64,000 nucleotides of DNA from the NCBI RefSeq assembly GCF_001956985.1, contig NZ_CP019082.1, positions 3,906,001-3,970,000 of the forward strand, given 5' to 3'. The stretch is from Paludisphaera borealis. GTDB lineage: Bacteria; Planctomycetota; Planctomycetia; Isosphaerales; Isosphaeraceae. The notes under the pieces were generated by a model. That model was given only the letters and a program-made list of their open reading frames with translations. It ran no database searches and had not been told where the DNA came from. Made by a program: the position numbers and the translations under genes. This document shows, piece by piece, positions 56,301-63,944 of this stretch (position 1 is the stretch's first letter; each line of letters opens with the position of its first letter).

Positions 56301-56380
56301 CGATCCTCATCGACTGGATGGGCTCCGACGAGCCCCCCGTCAAGCCCGGCGAGGTGAAGAAGGCGGTGACCTCGCGCTGA
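53354..56380 (+). CDS. secDF: Fused protein translocase subunits SecD and SecF
   Basis: 1008 residues. The SecD half starts with a membrane segment (about 9-22), has GIDLSGGTILVYEV, a large periplasmic head and the first five-helix block (VVAVVALVVNMILLVG, then GMAVDANVLVFERMREEKER). The SecF half starts near 565 with MYNIDFTGGTLVTIRLNE and has the second block ending GFSVNDTIVIFDRIREIKGK. It uses the proton gradient to pull exported proteins. A fused SecDF is seen in several phyla including planctomycetes. A perfect 15-bp hairpin follows. Confidence 0.96.
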   Translation: MKKLVNWKTLLIVGSTLAGLIAMYPPDKKLKLGIDLSGGTILVYEVMPESQSSNFDMDELIAALKQRADPQGVKETPIRKIGSNRLEIILPKASPEEVEEVKKMLTDVGSLEFRILANRKHDAEAISRAMGPGGLAKPPTRYKWARLGEISTGVDPTFTAESLSDPSQTWKRDLYAGTEVFLTGKDADGVEKTIDVPIVRNTPDTLFLARPHDLKSITSYRVEFNPSGIRGGDPANPRITDPIIREEKVGGNRTEIYILCAVDRQNVTGAYLSRTYQTPDERLQPAVGFQFNRQGARRFGQLTREHLPEEGDAFKYQLAILLDNLVMSAPSINSEIRDSGIIEGGGQGFKAKEVQHLVNILQAGSLPASLNPVPLQEENVGPTLGEDSITKGWQAIWVSMLVVPIFMIFYYRFAGVVAVVALVVNMILLVGSMAFMQATFSLPGLAGLALTIGMAVDANVLVFERMREEKERGAGLAQQIRNGFNRAWVTIFDSHVTNLLAAIVLYAVGTQEVKGFALTMIIGMLWNLYTAVFMSRVIFETAYARGWLKELHFLKMWDKTSIDFVGPRYYCMAVSLVVILLGLGAFFARGKSMYNIDFTGGTLVTIRLNEADPTVQNKTESQRVEFVRERAGILPDVTVESLRIGQSAKAARFNIRTTDQDMVQVKNKIIESFGSTLAKIEMTVGDEKAIPGAPAADAAKAATPSLVNRFAGGRQYDLNFNTTSFNSTQPPAQVVSAEFAKILQAGGIVNPNSRFEIVAGLAPKAGAGTNLILKTDLEPDAAKAQLATLKDSLANNRDLLFERVNNFGSTVAGETRTLALIATVASWIIIIVYLWWRFHSFTYGLAAVLAVVHDVLITLGALAVSYWLALVPGLNSLLMIDQFKIDLPIVAAFLTLIGFSVNDTIVIFDRIREIKGKTPHLTSKLVNDAINQTLSRTILTSLTAWLVVVVLYVLGGEGLHGFAFALVVGFLSGTYSTIYIATPILIDWMGSDEPPVKPGEVKKAVTSR

Positions 56381-56386
56381 CCCGAT

Positions 56387-56425
56387 CGGCCGAGCCTTCT
56401 CTCCTCGCGGGAGAAGGCTCGGCCG
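56387..56425 (+). terminator. Long perfect hairpin after secDF
   Basis: CGGCCGAGCCTTCTC pairs with GAGAAGGCTCGGCCG, a perfect 15-bp stem with a 9-base loop. There is no T run. The sequence is a half copy of the A-C repeat family, so it may have been recruited as a transcript end. Confidence 0.6.
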
Positions 56426-56488
56426 AAGGCTGGATGAGGTCCGAATCCAAAACCCACATCGATCGCCCGGCCCATCCAGAACGGCCTC

Positions 56489-57109
56489 ATGTCAACCGAT
56501 GAACAGCAGCTCATGCTCCGGACGATCTTCGAACGCGGCGCCGAGAGCGCCTCGCAGGCGCTTTCGAAGTGGCTGGGGGCGGAGGTCCGGCTGACCGTCA
56601 GCGCGGTCGACCGCGTCGAGCTGGCGGCGGCGGCCGAGGTGCTCGGGCCCCCGGAGACGCTGGTCGCGGCCTGCGCGATGGGCCTCAGCGGCCCGCTCGG
56701 CGGCCGGATGATCCTGGTCTTCGAGGATCGGTCGGGCCTGGCCCTGATCGACCTGCTCCTCAATCAGCCGATCGGGACGACCACCGGCTGGGGCGATCTC
56801 GAACGCTCGGCCGCGATGGAGACCACCAACATCGTCGGCTGCGCCTACCTCAACGCCCTGGCCGCCCACCTGCCGACGGCCGGCTCGGACTCGGCCGAAC
56901 TGGCTCCGACGCCGCCGGTCTTCTTCCACGAGTTCGCCGGCAGCCTGCTGGAGTTCGCGCTCATGGACCAGGCGCTCGAACTCGACGAGGTCTTGCTCGT
57001 CCGCTCGGCCTTCAGCGCCAGCCGCGCCGACCTGAAGCTCGACTGGACGCTGCTGGTCGTCCCCGATCGCCCGACGCTCCAGGCCTTGGCGGCGTCCCTC
57101 TCCTCCTGA
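56489..57109 (+). CDS. cheC: CheC-family chemotaxis phosphatase
   Basis: 206 residues. CheC/FliY/CheX-like fold: the conserved ExxN motif is AMETTNIVG (about 112-118), a second helical pair lies further on, and DLLLNQPIGTT fits the family. Such proteins dephosphorylate CheY-P and, in CheC, bind CheD. cheD follows after 19 bases, which supports the assignment. Only one clear ExxN is seen. Confidence 0.85.
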   Translation: MSTDEQQLMLRTIFERGAESASQALSKWLGAEVRLTVSAVDRVELAAAAEVLGPPETLVAACAMGLSGPLGGRMILVFEDRSGLALIDLLLNQPIGTTTGWGDLERSAAMETTNIVGCAYLNALAAHLPTAGSDSAELAPTPPVFFHEFAGSLLEFALMDQALELDEVLLVRSAFSASRADLKLDWTLLVVPDRPTLQALAASLSS

Positions 57110-57128
57110 CGCGATCGGAAGGTGATCG

Positions 57129-57632
57129 ATGACGATCGCGCCTGACGCCGCCGCAACCGTCTCGGTGGCCATCGGTCAATGGGCCGTAGCCGGCTCGCCG
57201 TCGAAGATCCGGACGTTGCTGGGCTCGTGCGTGGGGGTCGTCCTCTACGACCGCGGCGCGCGGGTGGGGGGGCTCGCCCACGTCGTCCTGCCCCGCTCGC
57301 GAGGCGCGGTCGACCATCCCGGCAAATACGCCGACACGGCCATCCCCGCGTTGATCGCCGACCTCGACCGCGCGCTCCGCGGCAAGTCCGCCGGCCGGCT
57401 GGTCGCCAAGCTCGCCGGCGGCGCCAGCATGTTCACCCTCGGCCCGTCCGCGAACCCGACCATGAACATCGGCCGATCGAACCAGGAAGCCGTCGAGCAG
57501 ATCCTCGCCGACCTCCGCATCCCCATCATCGCCCGCGACCTCGGCGGCGAAACCGGTCGCCACGTCACCCTCGACACCGCCACCGGCCTCGTCGTCGTCC
57601 GCACCCCGGGGGCCGACGAGAAGGAACTCTGA
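57129..57632 (+). CDS. cheD: Chemoreceptor glutamine deamidase CheD
   Basis: 167 residues. The CheD core is IRTLLGSCVGVVLYD with catalytic Cys, GLAHVVLP with His, KLAGGASMF and GRHVTLDTATG. It deamidates receptor glutamines and stimulates CheC. A hairpin-like sequence follows. No receptor, cheA, cheW or cheR gene is in the window. Confidence 0.93.
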   Translation: MTIAPDAAATVSVAIGQWAVAGSPSKIRTLLGSCVGVVLYDRGARVGGLAHVVLPRSRGAVDHPGKYADTAIPALIADLDRALRGKSAGRLVAKLAGGASMFTLGPSANPTMNIGRSNQEAVEQILADLRIPIIARDLGGETGRHVTLDTATGLVVVRTPGADEKEL

Positions 57633-57635
57633 GCC

Positions 57636-57662
57636 GCGGCCCGGCCGTCGGGGCCGGTCCGC
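57636..57662 (+). terminator. GC-rich hairpin after cheD
   Basis: GCGGCCCGGCC pairs with GGCCGGTCCGC with one mismatch and a 5-base loop. It has no T run. The rest of the 57633-57949 gap has no gene. Confidence 0.4.
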
Positions 57663-57949
57663 CCGCGTGGCCGCCAATTCCGCCCTCGACACTCGGGCCC
57701 GGGCCCGCGGGAGATCCGCCCCGAGAAGAGCGGTCCGACGACGCGTTGCGCCGGGTGTAGGGGTTGAAGCGGACCAATAGAGACTGCCCAGGATGCTGGA
57801 ACTGGGGGCGGCTCGGCGAAATACCCGCCGCATGCACGCCCGAAAAAGTGCGTAGGCGAATCGAATCCTCCGAATCGATATGTGTCAGATCGCCAAGGGT
57901 CGACGGTCGTAATGAAGGGACCGTCGCCGACACCGGAGGTTCGTTCGCT

Positions 57950-58381
57950 ATGAGATACCGCCTCGCCGCCGCGTTCGCCTTGGTCGCCTGCTCCGGATGC
58001 TCCCTGATCAATCGGGTCGACACGGCGCTGGAAAGACTGGGAATCGCCAACGCGCAGCTCGCGGAGGCCAATCAACGGATCGCCGAAGCGAACCAACGGA
58101 TCGCCGCCGCCGACCAGACCATCATCAAGTCGAACGAGATGATCGGCGCGGCCAACCAGACCATCGATCGCTCGAATGCGACCATCGTGCAGTCGAACGC
58201 CACCATCGAGAAGTCGAACGATACGATCGTCAACTCGAACAGGATGATCGAGAACTCCAACAAGATGATTGGCGCGGCCAACCAGGGGATCGAGCGCTCG
58301 AACGGCCTGATCGGCGAAGCCAACAAGAAGCTGGACGTCATCGACAAGACGATCCAGAAAATCCCCGGGCTGCGACCGTGA
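57950..58381 (+). CDS. Heptad-repeat coiled-coil lipoprotein
   Basis: 143 residues from the ATG at 57950. A signal peptide ends in the lipobox VACSGC. The mature chain has about 13 near-perfect seven-residue repeats of the form xx(S/A)(N/D)xxI, for example AEANQRI AAADQTI IKSNEMI. Ile at the a position and Ser/Ala at d form a continuous parallel coiled coil about 13 nm long, with Asn next to d. This is like Lpp-type or trimeric-adhesin stalk designs. The end (IQKIPGLRP) is a short basic tail. It lies between cheD and cheY but may be unrelated to chemotaxis. Confidence 0.8.
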   Translation: MRYRLAAAFALVACSGCSLINRVDTALERLGIANAQLAEANQRIAEANQRIAAADQTIIKSNEMIGAANQTIDRSNATIVQSNATIEKSNDTIVNSNRMIENSNKMIGAANQGIERSNGLIGEANKKLDVIDKTIQKIPGLRP

Positions 58382-58418
58382 CCACGGCGGTCCGCGAAGG
58401 GAACGGTCGGCGCCGCGA

Positions 58419-58616
58419 TCAGGCTCCGATGCGCTCGAGCAGGTCCAGCGCGGGGCCCGGGAATCTTTCCCGAGGCTGATGCTCGATCCAGTGGGCGAAG
58501 TCGGAGGCCCACCACGCCGATCGGGGCTCCACGCCCCGAGCTCGAAGAAGGGCTTGCACCCAACGTTCGGCGGTTAGCCTCCCGGTCCGCAGGGGACTCG
58601 TGGCCGAACACGAACA
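58419..58616 (-). pseudogene. Protein-like fragment
   Basis: The stop-to-stop frame encodes LTAERWVQALLRARGVEPRS and then AWWASDFAHWIEHQPRERF, which ends PGPALDLLERIGA. The composition is natural and hydrophobic residues are spaced as in helices, but no ATG precedes it, only GTG or CTG. It may be a decayed gene or a small gene with an unusual start. The rest of 58382-58817 holds nothing I recognise. Confidence 0.35.
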
Positions 58617-58817
58617 CTAAATCATGCATGGACACACACCCAGATCCGGCCCACCGTCGTTGCCCAGGGGAAACCCTCGCGCCAATCGACTGAGTCTGTC
58701 GCACGCACGCCGAATCTAACGCCGCAAGACGATCACGGCCCGATAAGATGTTACACTTGGGACGAGAGGGCGGCTCGGTCCGGTCGTGGGTCGGGCGCCT
58801 CGTGGGCGGAGCACGGC

Positions 58818-59186
58818 ATGAAGCGACTGCTGGTTGTGGACGACGCCTTGTTCATGCGCAGGTTGATCGGCGGGGTGGCCGCCGAGGCCGGTTGGGAGGT
58901 CGTCGGCGAGGCGGGCGACGGCGTCGAGGGGGTCGCGCTCTACGACCAGCTCCGGCCCGACCTGGTGACGATGGACCTCGTCATGCCCAACATGGGGGGC
59001 ATCGAGGCCCTCCAGAAGATTCGCGAACTCGATCCATCGGCCCGGGTGGTCGTGATCACGGCCGTCGACCAGAAGCAATCGCTGATGGATTCGATCCGCC
59101 ACGGCGCCGTCGACTTCATCGTCAAGCCGTTCGACCGCGACCGCGTGATCAGCCTGCTCAACAAGCTCGCCGCCTCCCCGTCCTGA
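58818..59186 (+). CDS. cheY: CheY-like response regulator
   Basis: 122 residues, a single receiver domain: acidic pocket LLVVDDALFMRRL, phosphorylation Asp in LVTMDLVMPNMGG, switch Thr in VVVITAVDQ and Lys in FIVKPFD. The start MKRLLVVDD follows the family. The cheB gene follows after about 45 bases. Confidence 0.93.
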   Translation: MKRLLVVDDALFMRRLIGGVAAEAGWEVVGEAGDGVEGVALYDQLRPDLVTMDLVMPNMGGIEALQKIRELDPSARVVVITAVDQKQSLMDSIRHGAVDFIVKPFDRDRVISLLNKLAASPS

Positions 59187-59230
59187 CCCCTTCCGTCCCG
59201 ACTTCTCTGAAGCCGACCACGAGGCCCGCC

Positions 59231-60370
59231 TTGTCCGACCGTGAACCCGAGCCGGATTCCCCTCCGAAGCGCCCCGACGGGTCGGGGCCGGTGCGCGTCC
59301 TGGTGGTCGACGATTCGGCCTTGATGCGGCGGCTGCTCACCGACCTGCTGAGCGCGGCGCCGGGGATCGAGGTGGTCGGCACGGCCCGCGACGGCCGCGA
59401 GGCGGTCTTGAAGACGGCCCAGCTCAAGCCCGACGTGGTCACGCTCGACGTCGAGATGCCCGAGATCTCGGGGCTCGACGCCTTGCCGGCGATCCTGGCC
59501 GTCCACCCGGTCCCCGTCGTCATGGTCAGCGCTCTGACCCAGGAAGGCGCCGAGGTCACCCTCCGGGCGCTCGAACTCGGTGCCGTCGACTTCCTGCCCA
59601 AGCCCACCAAGAACCAACTCGCCGAGATGCGGGCCGCCAGCGACCTGCTCGTCGCCAAGGTCCTCGACGCCGCCCAGAGCCGCGTGCTCGGCAACCGCCG
59701 CGCCGCGTCGTCGTCGCGGCCGGCTCGCTCGGCGGCTTCTCCTTCATCTCCATCGACATCGACGCCCACGGTCGACGGCGTGGTAGTGATCGGGATCTCG
59801 ACGGGGGGGCCGCAGGCGCTCGCGCGGGTGATCCCGCTGCTCCAGCCGCCGTCGCCGCCGATCGTGATCGTCCAGCACATGCCCGCGCAGTTCACCCGGG
59901 TCTTCGCCGACCGGCTCGGCCGGGGTTCGGCCGTGACGGTCAAGGAGGCGGCCGAGGGGGACCTCCTCATCGCCAACCGCGTCCTGGTCGCCCCCGGAGG
60001 ACGGCAGTTGACCCTCACCGGCGTTCCCCCGCGCGTCCGGATCGCGCTCTCCGACCCGAGCGAGCCCCCCGTCAGCGGGCACAGGCCGTCGGTCGACGTG
60101 CTATTCAAGTCGGCCGCGAAAGTCTACCAGGGGGCGACGGTCGGCGTGATCATGACCGGCATGGGCCGCGACGGCGTCGACGGCTGCAAGGCGATCCTCG
60201 CCGCCGGCGGCCTCACCCTCGGCCAGGACGAGGAGACCTCCGTCATCTACGGCATGAACAAAGCCGCCTTCCTCGAATCCGCCGTCGCCGCCCAGTTCCC
60301 TCTCGACGACCTCGCCGCCATCCTCCAGAACCTCGCCGCATTCCGCGAAGACCACGCCCGAACCCGGTAG
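59231..60370 (+). CDS. cheB: CheB chemotaxis methylesterase/deamidase
   Basis: 379 residues from a TTG at 59231; a GTG at about 59291 directly before VRVLVVDDSALMRRLL is an alternative. Receiver domain with Asp in VVTLDVEMPEISGLD, a Ser/Pro-rich linker (SRPARSAASPSSPSTSTP), then the methylesterase with GISTGGPQALARV, VQHMPAQFT and MTGMGRDGVDGCKAI holding the Ser-His-Asp triad. It removes methyl groups from chemoreceptors once phosphorylated. Confidence 0.95.
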   Translation: MSDREPEPDSPPKRPDGSGPVRVLVVDDSALMRRLLTDLLSAAPGIEVVGTARDGREAVLKTAQLKPDVVTLDVEMPEISGLDALPAILAVHPVPVVMVSALTQEGAEVTLRALELGAVDFLPKPTKNQLAEMRAASDLLVAKVLDAAQSRVLGNRRAASSSRPARSAASPSSPSTSTPTVDGVVVIGISTGGPQALARVIPLLQPPSPPIVIVQHMPAQFTRVFADRLGRGSAVTVKEAAEGDLLIANRVLVAPGGRQLTLTGVPPRVRIALSDPSEPPVSGHRPSVDVLFKSAAKVYQGATVGVIMTGMGRDGVDGCKAILAAGGLTLGQDEETSVIYGMNKAAFLESAVAAQFPLDDLAAILQNLAAFREDHARTR

Positions 60371-60392
60371 CGCCCAAGCCGAACCGTCCCAT

Positions 60393-60535
60393 ACAAGCCC
60401 GAAGCGCCAGCGAGTGAATTCCCCGTCACCACTCGCACTCGCAACCGCGCGCCCGGAACAGAAGCCCGAAGCGCCAGCGAGTGAATTTCCGGTCGGCCGC
60501 TCGAATCCATTCACTCGCTGGCGCTTCGGGCTTGT
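60393..60535. repeat. Three copies of a REP-like element, two direct and one inverted
   Basis: AAGCCCGAAGCGCCAGCGAG is found at 60396-60415 and 60462-60481, each followed by TGAAT; the inverted copy ATTCACTCGCTGGCGCTTCG lies at 60509-60528 and ends GGCTTGT. The outer pair can fold into a long hairpin. I know this sequence as a dispersed repeat in planctomycete genomes, from memory. It fills the gap between cheB and the TPR gene. Confidence 0.85.
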
Positions 60536-60625
60536 ATTCCGATCTTTTTCGTTTCCACGTTCGCTTTCGTCCTGGTATCGTCGAATCATTGATTCCCGAC
60601 GGCTCGACGTACGAGGGGCGAACTC

Positions 60626-63313
60626 ATGGCGCGAACGTGCGGATTCCGCGTGTCCCGGTCGATTCTCGTCGCGGCCTGCCTCCTGGCGACGCACGGCGCC
60701 GCCGCCCGCGCCCAGCAGCCCGCCGCGCCCGACCCCTTGGTCGGCAAGCAGGTCGTCATTCGACACGGAGCCGCTCTCCAGGTCGACGGCAAGAAGCCGG
60801 TTCGGGGGGGCGAACCGAACGAGTTCCGCATCTACCGGGTCGAGCGAGCCGACGGCCCTCGGCTCCGGCTTGTCGACGAGGGCGCCGGCGTCAAGGGTTC
60901 GATCCCGGCCGCCGACGCCATCCCCCTGGATCAGGCCGTCGAGTACATCTCCGGCCTGATCCGCGCCAAACCGGACGCCTCGGCGCTTCACCTCTGGCGC
61001 GGCCGCGTCTGCGACGCCCGCAACGAGTACGACAAGGCCGTCGCAGACTTCAGCGAGGCGATCCGAATCGATCCGCGCAGCTCCTCCGCCTACGTGGGCC
61101 GCGGAAACGTCGAGAACAAGAAAAAGGAATACGACAAGGCCGTCGCAGACTACGGCGAGGCGATCAAGCTCGATCCTGACGACGCGGCCGCCTACTACAA
61201 CCGCGGACACGTCCGCGCCTTTGTCAACATGGACTATGACAAGGCCGTAGCCGACTTCAGCGAGGTCATTCGTCTCGAACCCGCGTACACGGCTGCCTAT
61301 GTGGGCCGCGGCATCGCCTGGAGCGAGAAGAAAGAGTACGACAAGGCCATCGCCGACTACGACCAGGCCATAAGGATCGATCCCGGTGATGCGACCGCGT
61401 ACGTCGCACGAGGCGACGCCTGGTACGTCAAGGATGACTATGATAGAGCCATTGCCGACTACGACGGGGCGCTGCGGCTCGACGCGGGCTGTGCGGCCGC
61501 CTTCGAGGGCCGCGGCAACGCCTGGCTCGCCAAGGAGGATAGCGACAAGGCCATCGCCGAGTACAACCAGGCCATAAGGATCGATCCCGGTGATGCGACC
61601 GCGTACGTCGCACGAGGCAACGCGTGGCATGGCAAGGATCAATACGACAAGGCCGTCGCCGACTACGGCGAAGCGATCAAGCTCGATCCGACCTACGCGA
61701 TCGCTTATTACGACCGCGCCCTCGCCTGGCAGGCCGGCAAGGAAGACGACAAAGTCATCGCCGACTGCACCGAGTCGATCAAGCTCGATCCGGGATTCGC
61801 GGACGCCTACAACCTCCGGGGCGACGCCTGGTACGTCAAGAAGGACTACGACAAGGCGATCGCCGACTACGACGAGGCGATCAAGCTCGATCCGGGTGAA
61901 GCTCGCCGCCACGAAGCCCGCGCCGCCGCCTGGTTTTTCAAGAAGGACTATGACAAGTCGGCCGCCGACTACACCGAGGCCGTACGCATCGATCCGGCGC
62001 ACCCACAAGCTTATGCCAGCCGCGGCACCGTCTGGCAAGTTAAGAAGGAGTACGACAAGGCCATCGACGACTACGACGACGCCGTCCGACTCGACCCGAA
62101 GTACGCACAAGCTTATGCCGGCCGCGGCGCCGTCTGGCAAGTTAAGAAGGAGTACGACAAGGCCATCGCCGACTACGACGACGCCGTCCGACTCGACCCG
62201 AAGTACGCAGTCGCATACGCTCGCCGCGGCGATTCCTGGTACGCCAAGAGGGAGTACGACAAAGCCATCGCCGACTACGACGAAGTCCTCCGGATCAATC
62301 CCACCTACGCAATCGCCCACTACGGCCGCGGCCGCGCCTGGTTCGAGAAGAAGGAATACGACAAGGCCGTCGACGACTACGGCGAATCCATCCGGCTCGT
62401 CCCGAACGATGCAAAGGCCTATCTGGCCCGAGGCAACGCCTGGCAAGTTAAGAAGGAGTACGACAAGGCCATCGACGATTACACCGACGCCGTCCGACTC
62501 GACCCGGCCAACGCGGTCGCCTACAGCAATCGCGCTATCGCCAGACGCGCCAAGAATCAGGACGACGAGGCCCTCGACGACGCTAACGAGGCCGTACGGG
62601 TCGGCCCGGCATGCGCACTCGCCTTATACAACCGCGGCACGGCATGGAGCGAAAAGCAGGAATACGACAAAGCCATCTCCGATCTCGACGAGGCGATACG
62701 ACTCGATCCGGGGTATGCGGATGCTTACCACAACCGCGGCAGCGCCTGGTATGCCAAGGAGGAGCACGACAAGGCCATCGCCGACTACGACGAATCGATA
62801 CGGCTTGCTCCTGGCGAGTCGCTCGCCTACTTCAACCGGGGCAACGCCTGGAGCGCCAAGGAGGATTGCGAAAAGGCCGCAGCCGACTATACCGAGGCCG
62901 TCAAGCTCGATCCGGGATTCTCGGCCGCCTACCTCGCTCGCGGCAACGCCTGGTGCGTTATGAAGGATTATGGCAAGTCCGTCGACGACTACAACGAGGT
63001 CGTGAAGCTCGATCCGGCGTCCTCGTACGGCTACGCGGCGCGTGCCTGGATCTGGGCCACCGCGGCCGACGCCGACCTCCGCGACGGCAAGCGCGCCGTC
63101 GAATCCGCCACGCGCGGTTGCGAACTCGACAACTGGAAAATCCCCGGCCACATCTGCATCCTCGCCGCCGCCCTCGCCGAGGCGGGCGATTTCGCCGAAG
63201 CGGTGAAGCGGCAGGAACAAGCCATCAGCGCACTGCCGGCCGACGACCCGGAGCAGGAGTCGTACCGGACCTACCTCGATCTCTTCCGCGCGGGCAAGCC
63301 GTACCACCAGTGA
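60626..63313 (+). CDS. Exported protein with about twenty TPR repeats
   Basis: 895 residues. A signal peptide (SILVAACLLATHGAAARAQ) is followed by a small SH3-like domain (LVGKQVVIRHGAALQVDGKK), then about 20 near-identical 34-residue TPR units of consensus AYxxRGNAWxxKKEYDKAIADYDEAIRLDP, of which the Tyr, Gly, Ala and Pro positions are most constant. The last one is degenerate and leads into a C-terminal helical cap. The coding DNA repeats are similar enough for recombination to change copy number. It is probably a periplasmic or surface scaffold. Confidence 0.85.
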   Translation: MARTCGFRVSRSILVAACLLATHGAAARAQQPAAPDPLVGKQVVIRHGAALQVDGKKPVRGGEPNEFRIYRVERADGPRLRLVDEGAGVKGSIPAADAIPLDQAVEYISGLIRAKPDASALHLWRGRVCDARNEYDKAVADFSEAIRIDPRSSSAYVGRGNVENKKKEYDKAVADYGEAIKLDPDDAAAYYNRGHVRAFVNMDYDKAVADFSEVIRLEPAYTAAYVGRGIAWSEKKEYDKAIADYDQAIRIDPGDATAYVARGDAWYVKDDYDRAIADYDGALRLDAGCAAAFEGRGNAWLAKEDSDKAIAEYNQAIRIDPGDATAYVARGNAWHGKDQYDKAVADYGEAIKLDPTYAIAYYDRALAWQAGKEDDKVIADCTESIKLDPGFADAYNLRGDAWYVKKDYDKAIADYDEAIKLDPGEARRHEARAAAWFFKKDYDKSAADYTEAVRIDPAHPQAYASRGTVWQVKKEYDKAIDDYDDAVRLDPKYAQAYAGRGAVWQVKKEYDKAIADYDDAVRLDPKYAVAYARRGDSWYAKREYDKAIADYDEVLRINPTYAIAHYGRGRAWFEKKEYDKAVDDYGESIRLVPNDAKAYLARGNAWQVKKEYDKAIDDYTDAVRLDPANAVAYSNRAIARRAKNQDDEALDDANEAVRVGPACALALYNRGTAWSEKQEYDKAISDLDEAIRLDPGYADAYHNRGSAWYAKEEHDKAIADYDESIRLAPGESLAYFNRGNAWSAKEDCEKAAADYTEAVKLDPGFSAAYLARGNAWCVMKDYGKSVDDYNEVVKLDPASSYGYAARAWIWATAADADLRDGKRAVESATRGCELDNWKIPGHICILAAALAEAGDFAEAVKRQEQAISALPADDPEQESYRTYLDLFRAGKPYHQ

Positions 63314-63359
63314 CGGGATCGGGGGCCTTCCGCCGCCAGACCCTCGGCTTCGTCGACGC

Positions 63360-63944
63360 CTACGTGATGTTTCGCTCGATCGACTGAACATCGTCCGACG
63401 GCGGCGACGGGTCGGGGCGGACCATCAAGCGTGCGGCCAGGCTCCCGACCAGGGCGATCACCAACTGCGGCGCGAACGCCATGAGGCTCATGATCGTGAT
63501 GTATCCGATCCCCGGCTCGTCGAGCGAGCGGGGAGCGAACGACCAGACGTTGACGCCGAGGGCTCTCAAGCCATCCCCCGCGAAGCCGAAGTAGGCATTC
63601 CAGATCCACCACGCCGTCGACCCGTGCAGGATCACGTTCGGCCCCCCGGTCGAGGAACGAGCCGAACCGGCCGGGGTCAGGGCCGCCCAGGCCGCGGACG
63701 CCATCATGATCGTCCCGCAGACGAGGAACCCCACCCAGAACGCGCGGGTCCGGCCTCGCGTGTGAAAGAGGCGGAGCAGGGCGAAGTTCAGGGAGAGCGC
63801 GATCGGGACCGTCTGGATCATGGCTTGAAGCCCGAGCCCGAACGTCATCGCCTTGCCGAAGATCGCACGGATCGCGGTGAAGTCGACGGCCGCGATCGCC
63901 ACCACGAACATCGCCGTCCGGACGGGCAGGCGGGGCGGGCGCAT
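63360..63944 (-). CDS. Planctomycete-type membrane protein
   Basis: 194 residues, with GAGGG before the ATG. It starts RLPVRTAMFVVAIAAVDFTA, a pattern common in this phylum, and has four or five membrane segments (about 10-25, 37-55, 67-87, 110-125 and 148-170). The soluble tail is short. Function unknown. Confidence 0.65.
   Translation of the reverse strand: MRPPRLPVRTAMFVVAIAAVDFTAIRAIFGKAMTFGLGLQAMIQTVPIALSLNFALLRLFHTRGRTRAFWVGFLVCGTIMMASAAWAALTPAGSARSSTGGPNVILHGSTAWWIWNAYFGFAGDGLRALGVNVWSFAPRSLDEPGIGYITIMSLMAFAPQLVIALVGSLAARLMVRPDPSPPSDDVQSIERNIT

Noticed and set aside
61020-63000. Regular repeats near 100 bases suggesting a CRISPR or satellite
   Set aside because: The period is 102 bases, keeps frame and encodes TPR units; there are no unique spacers.
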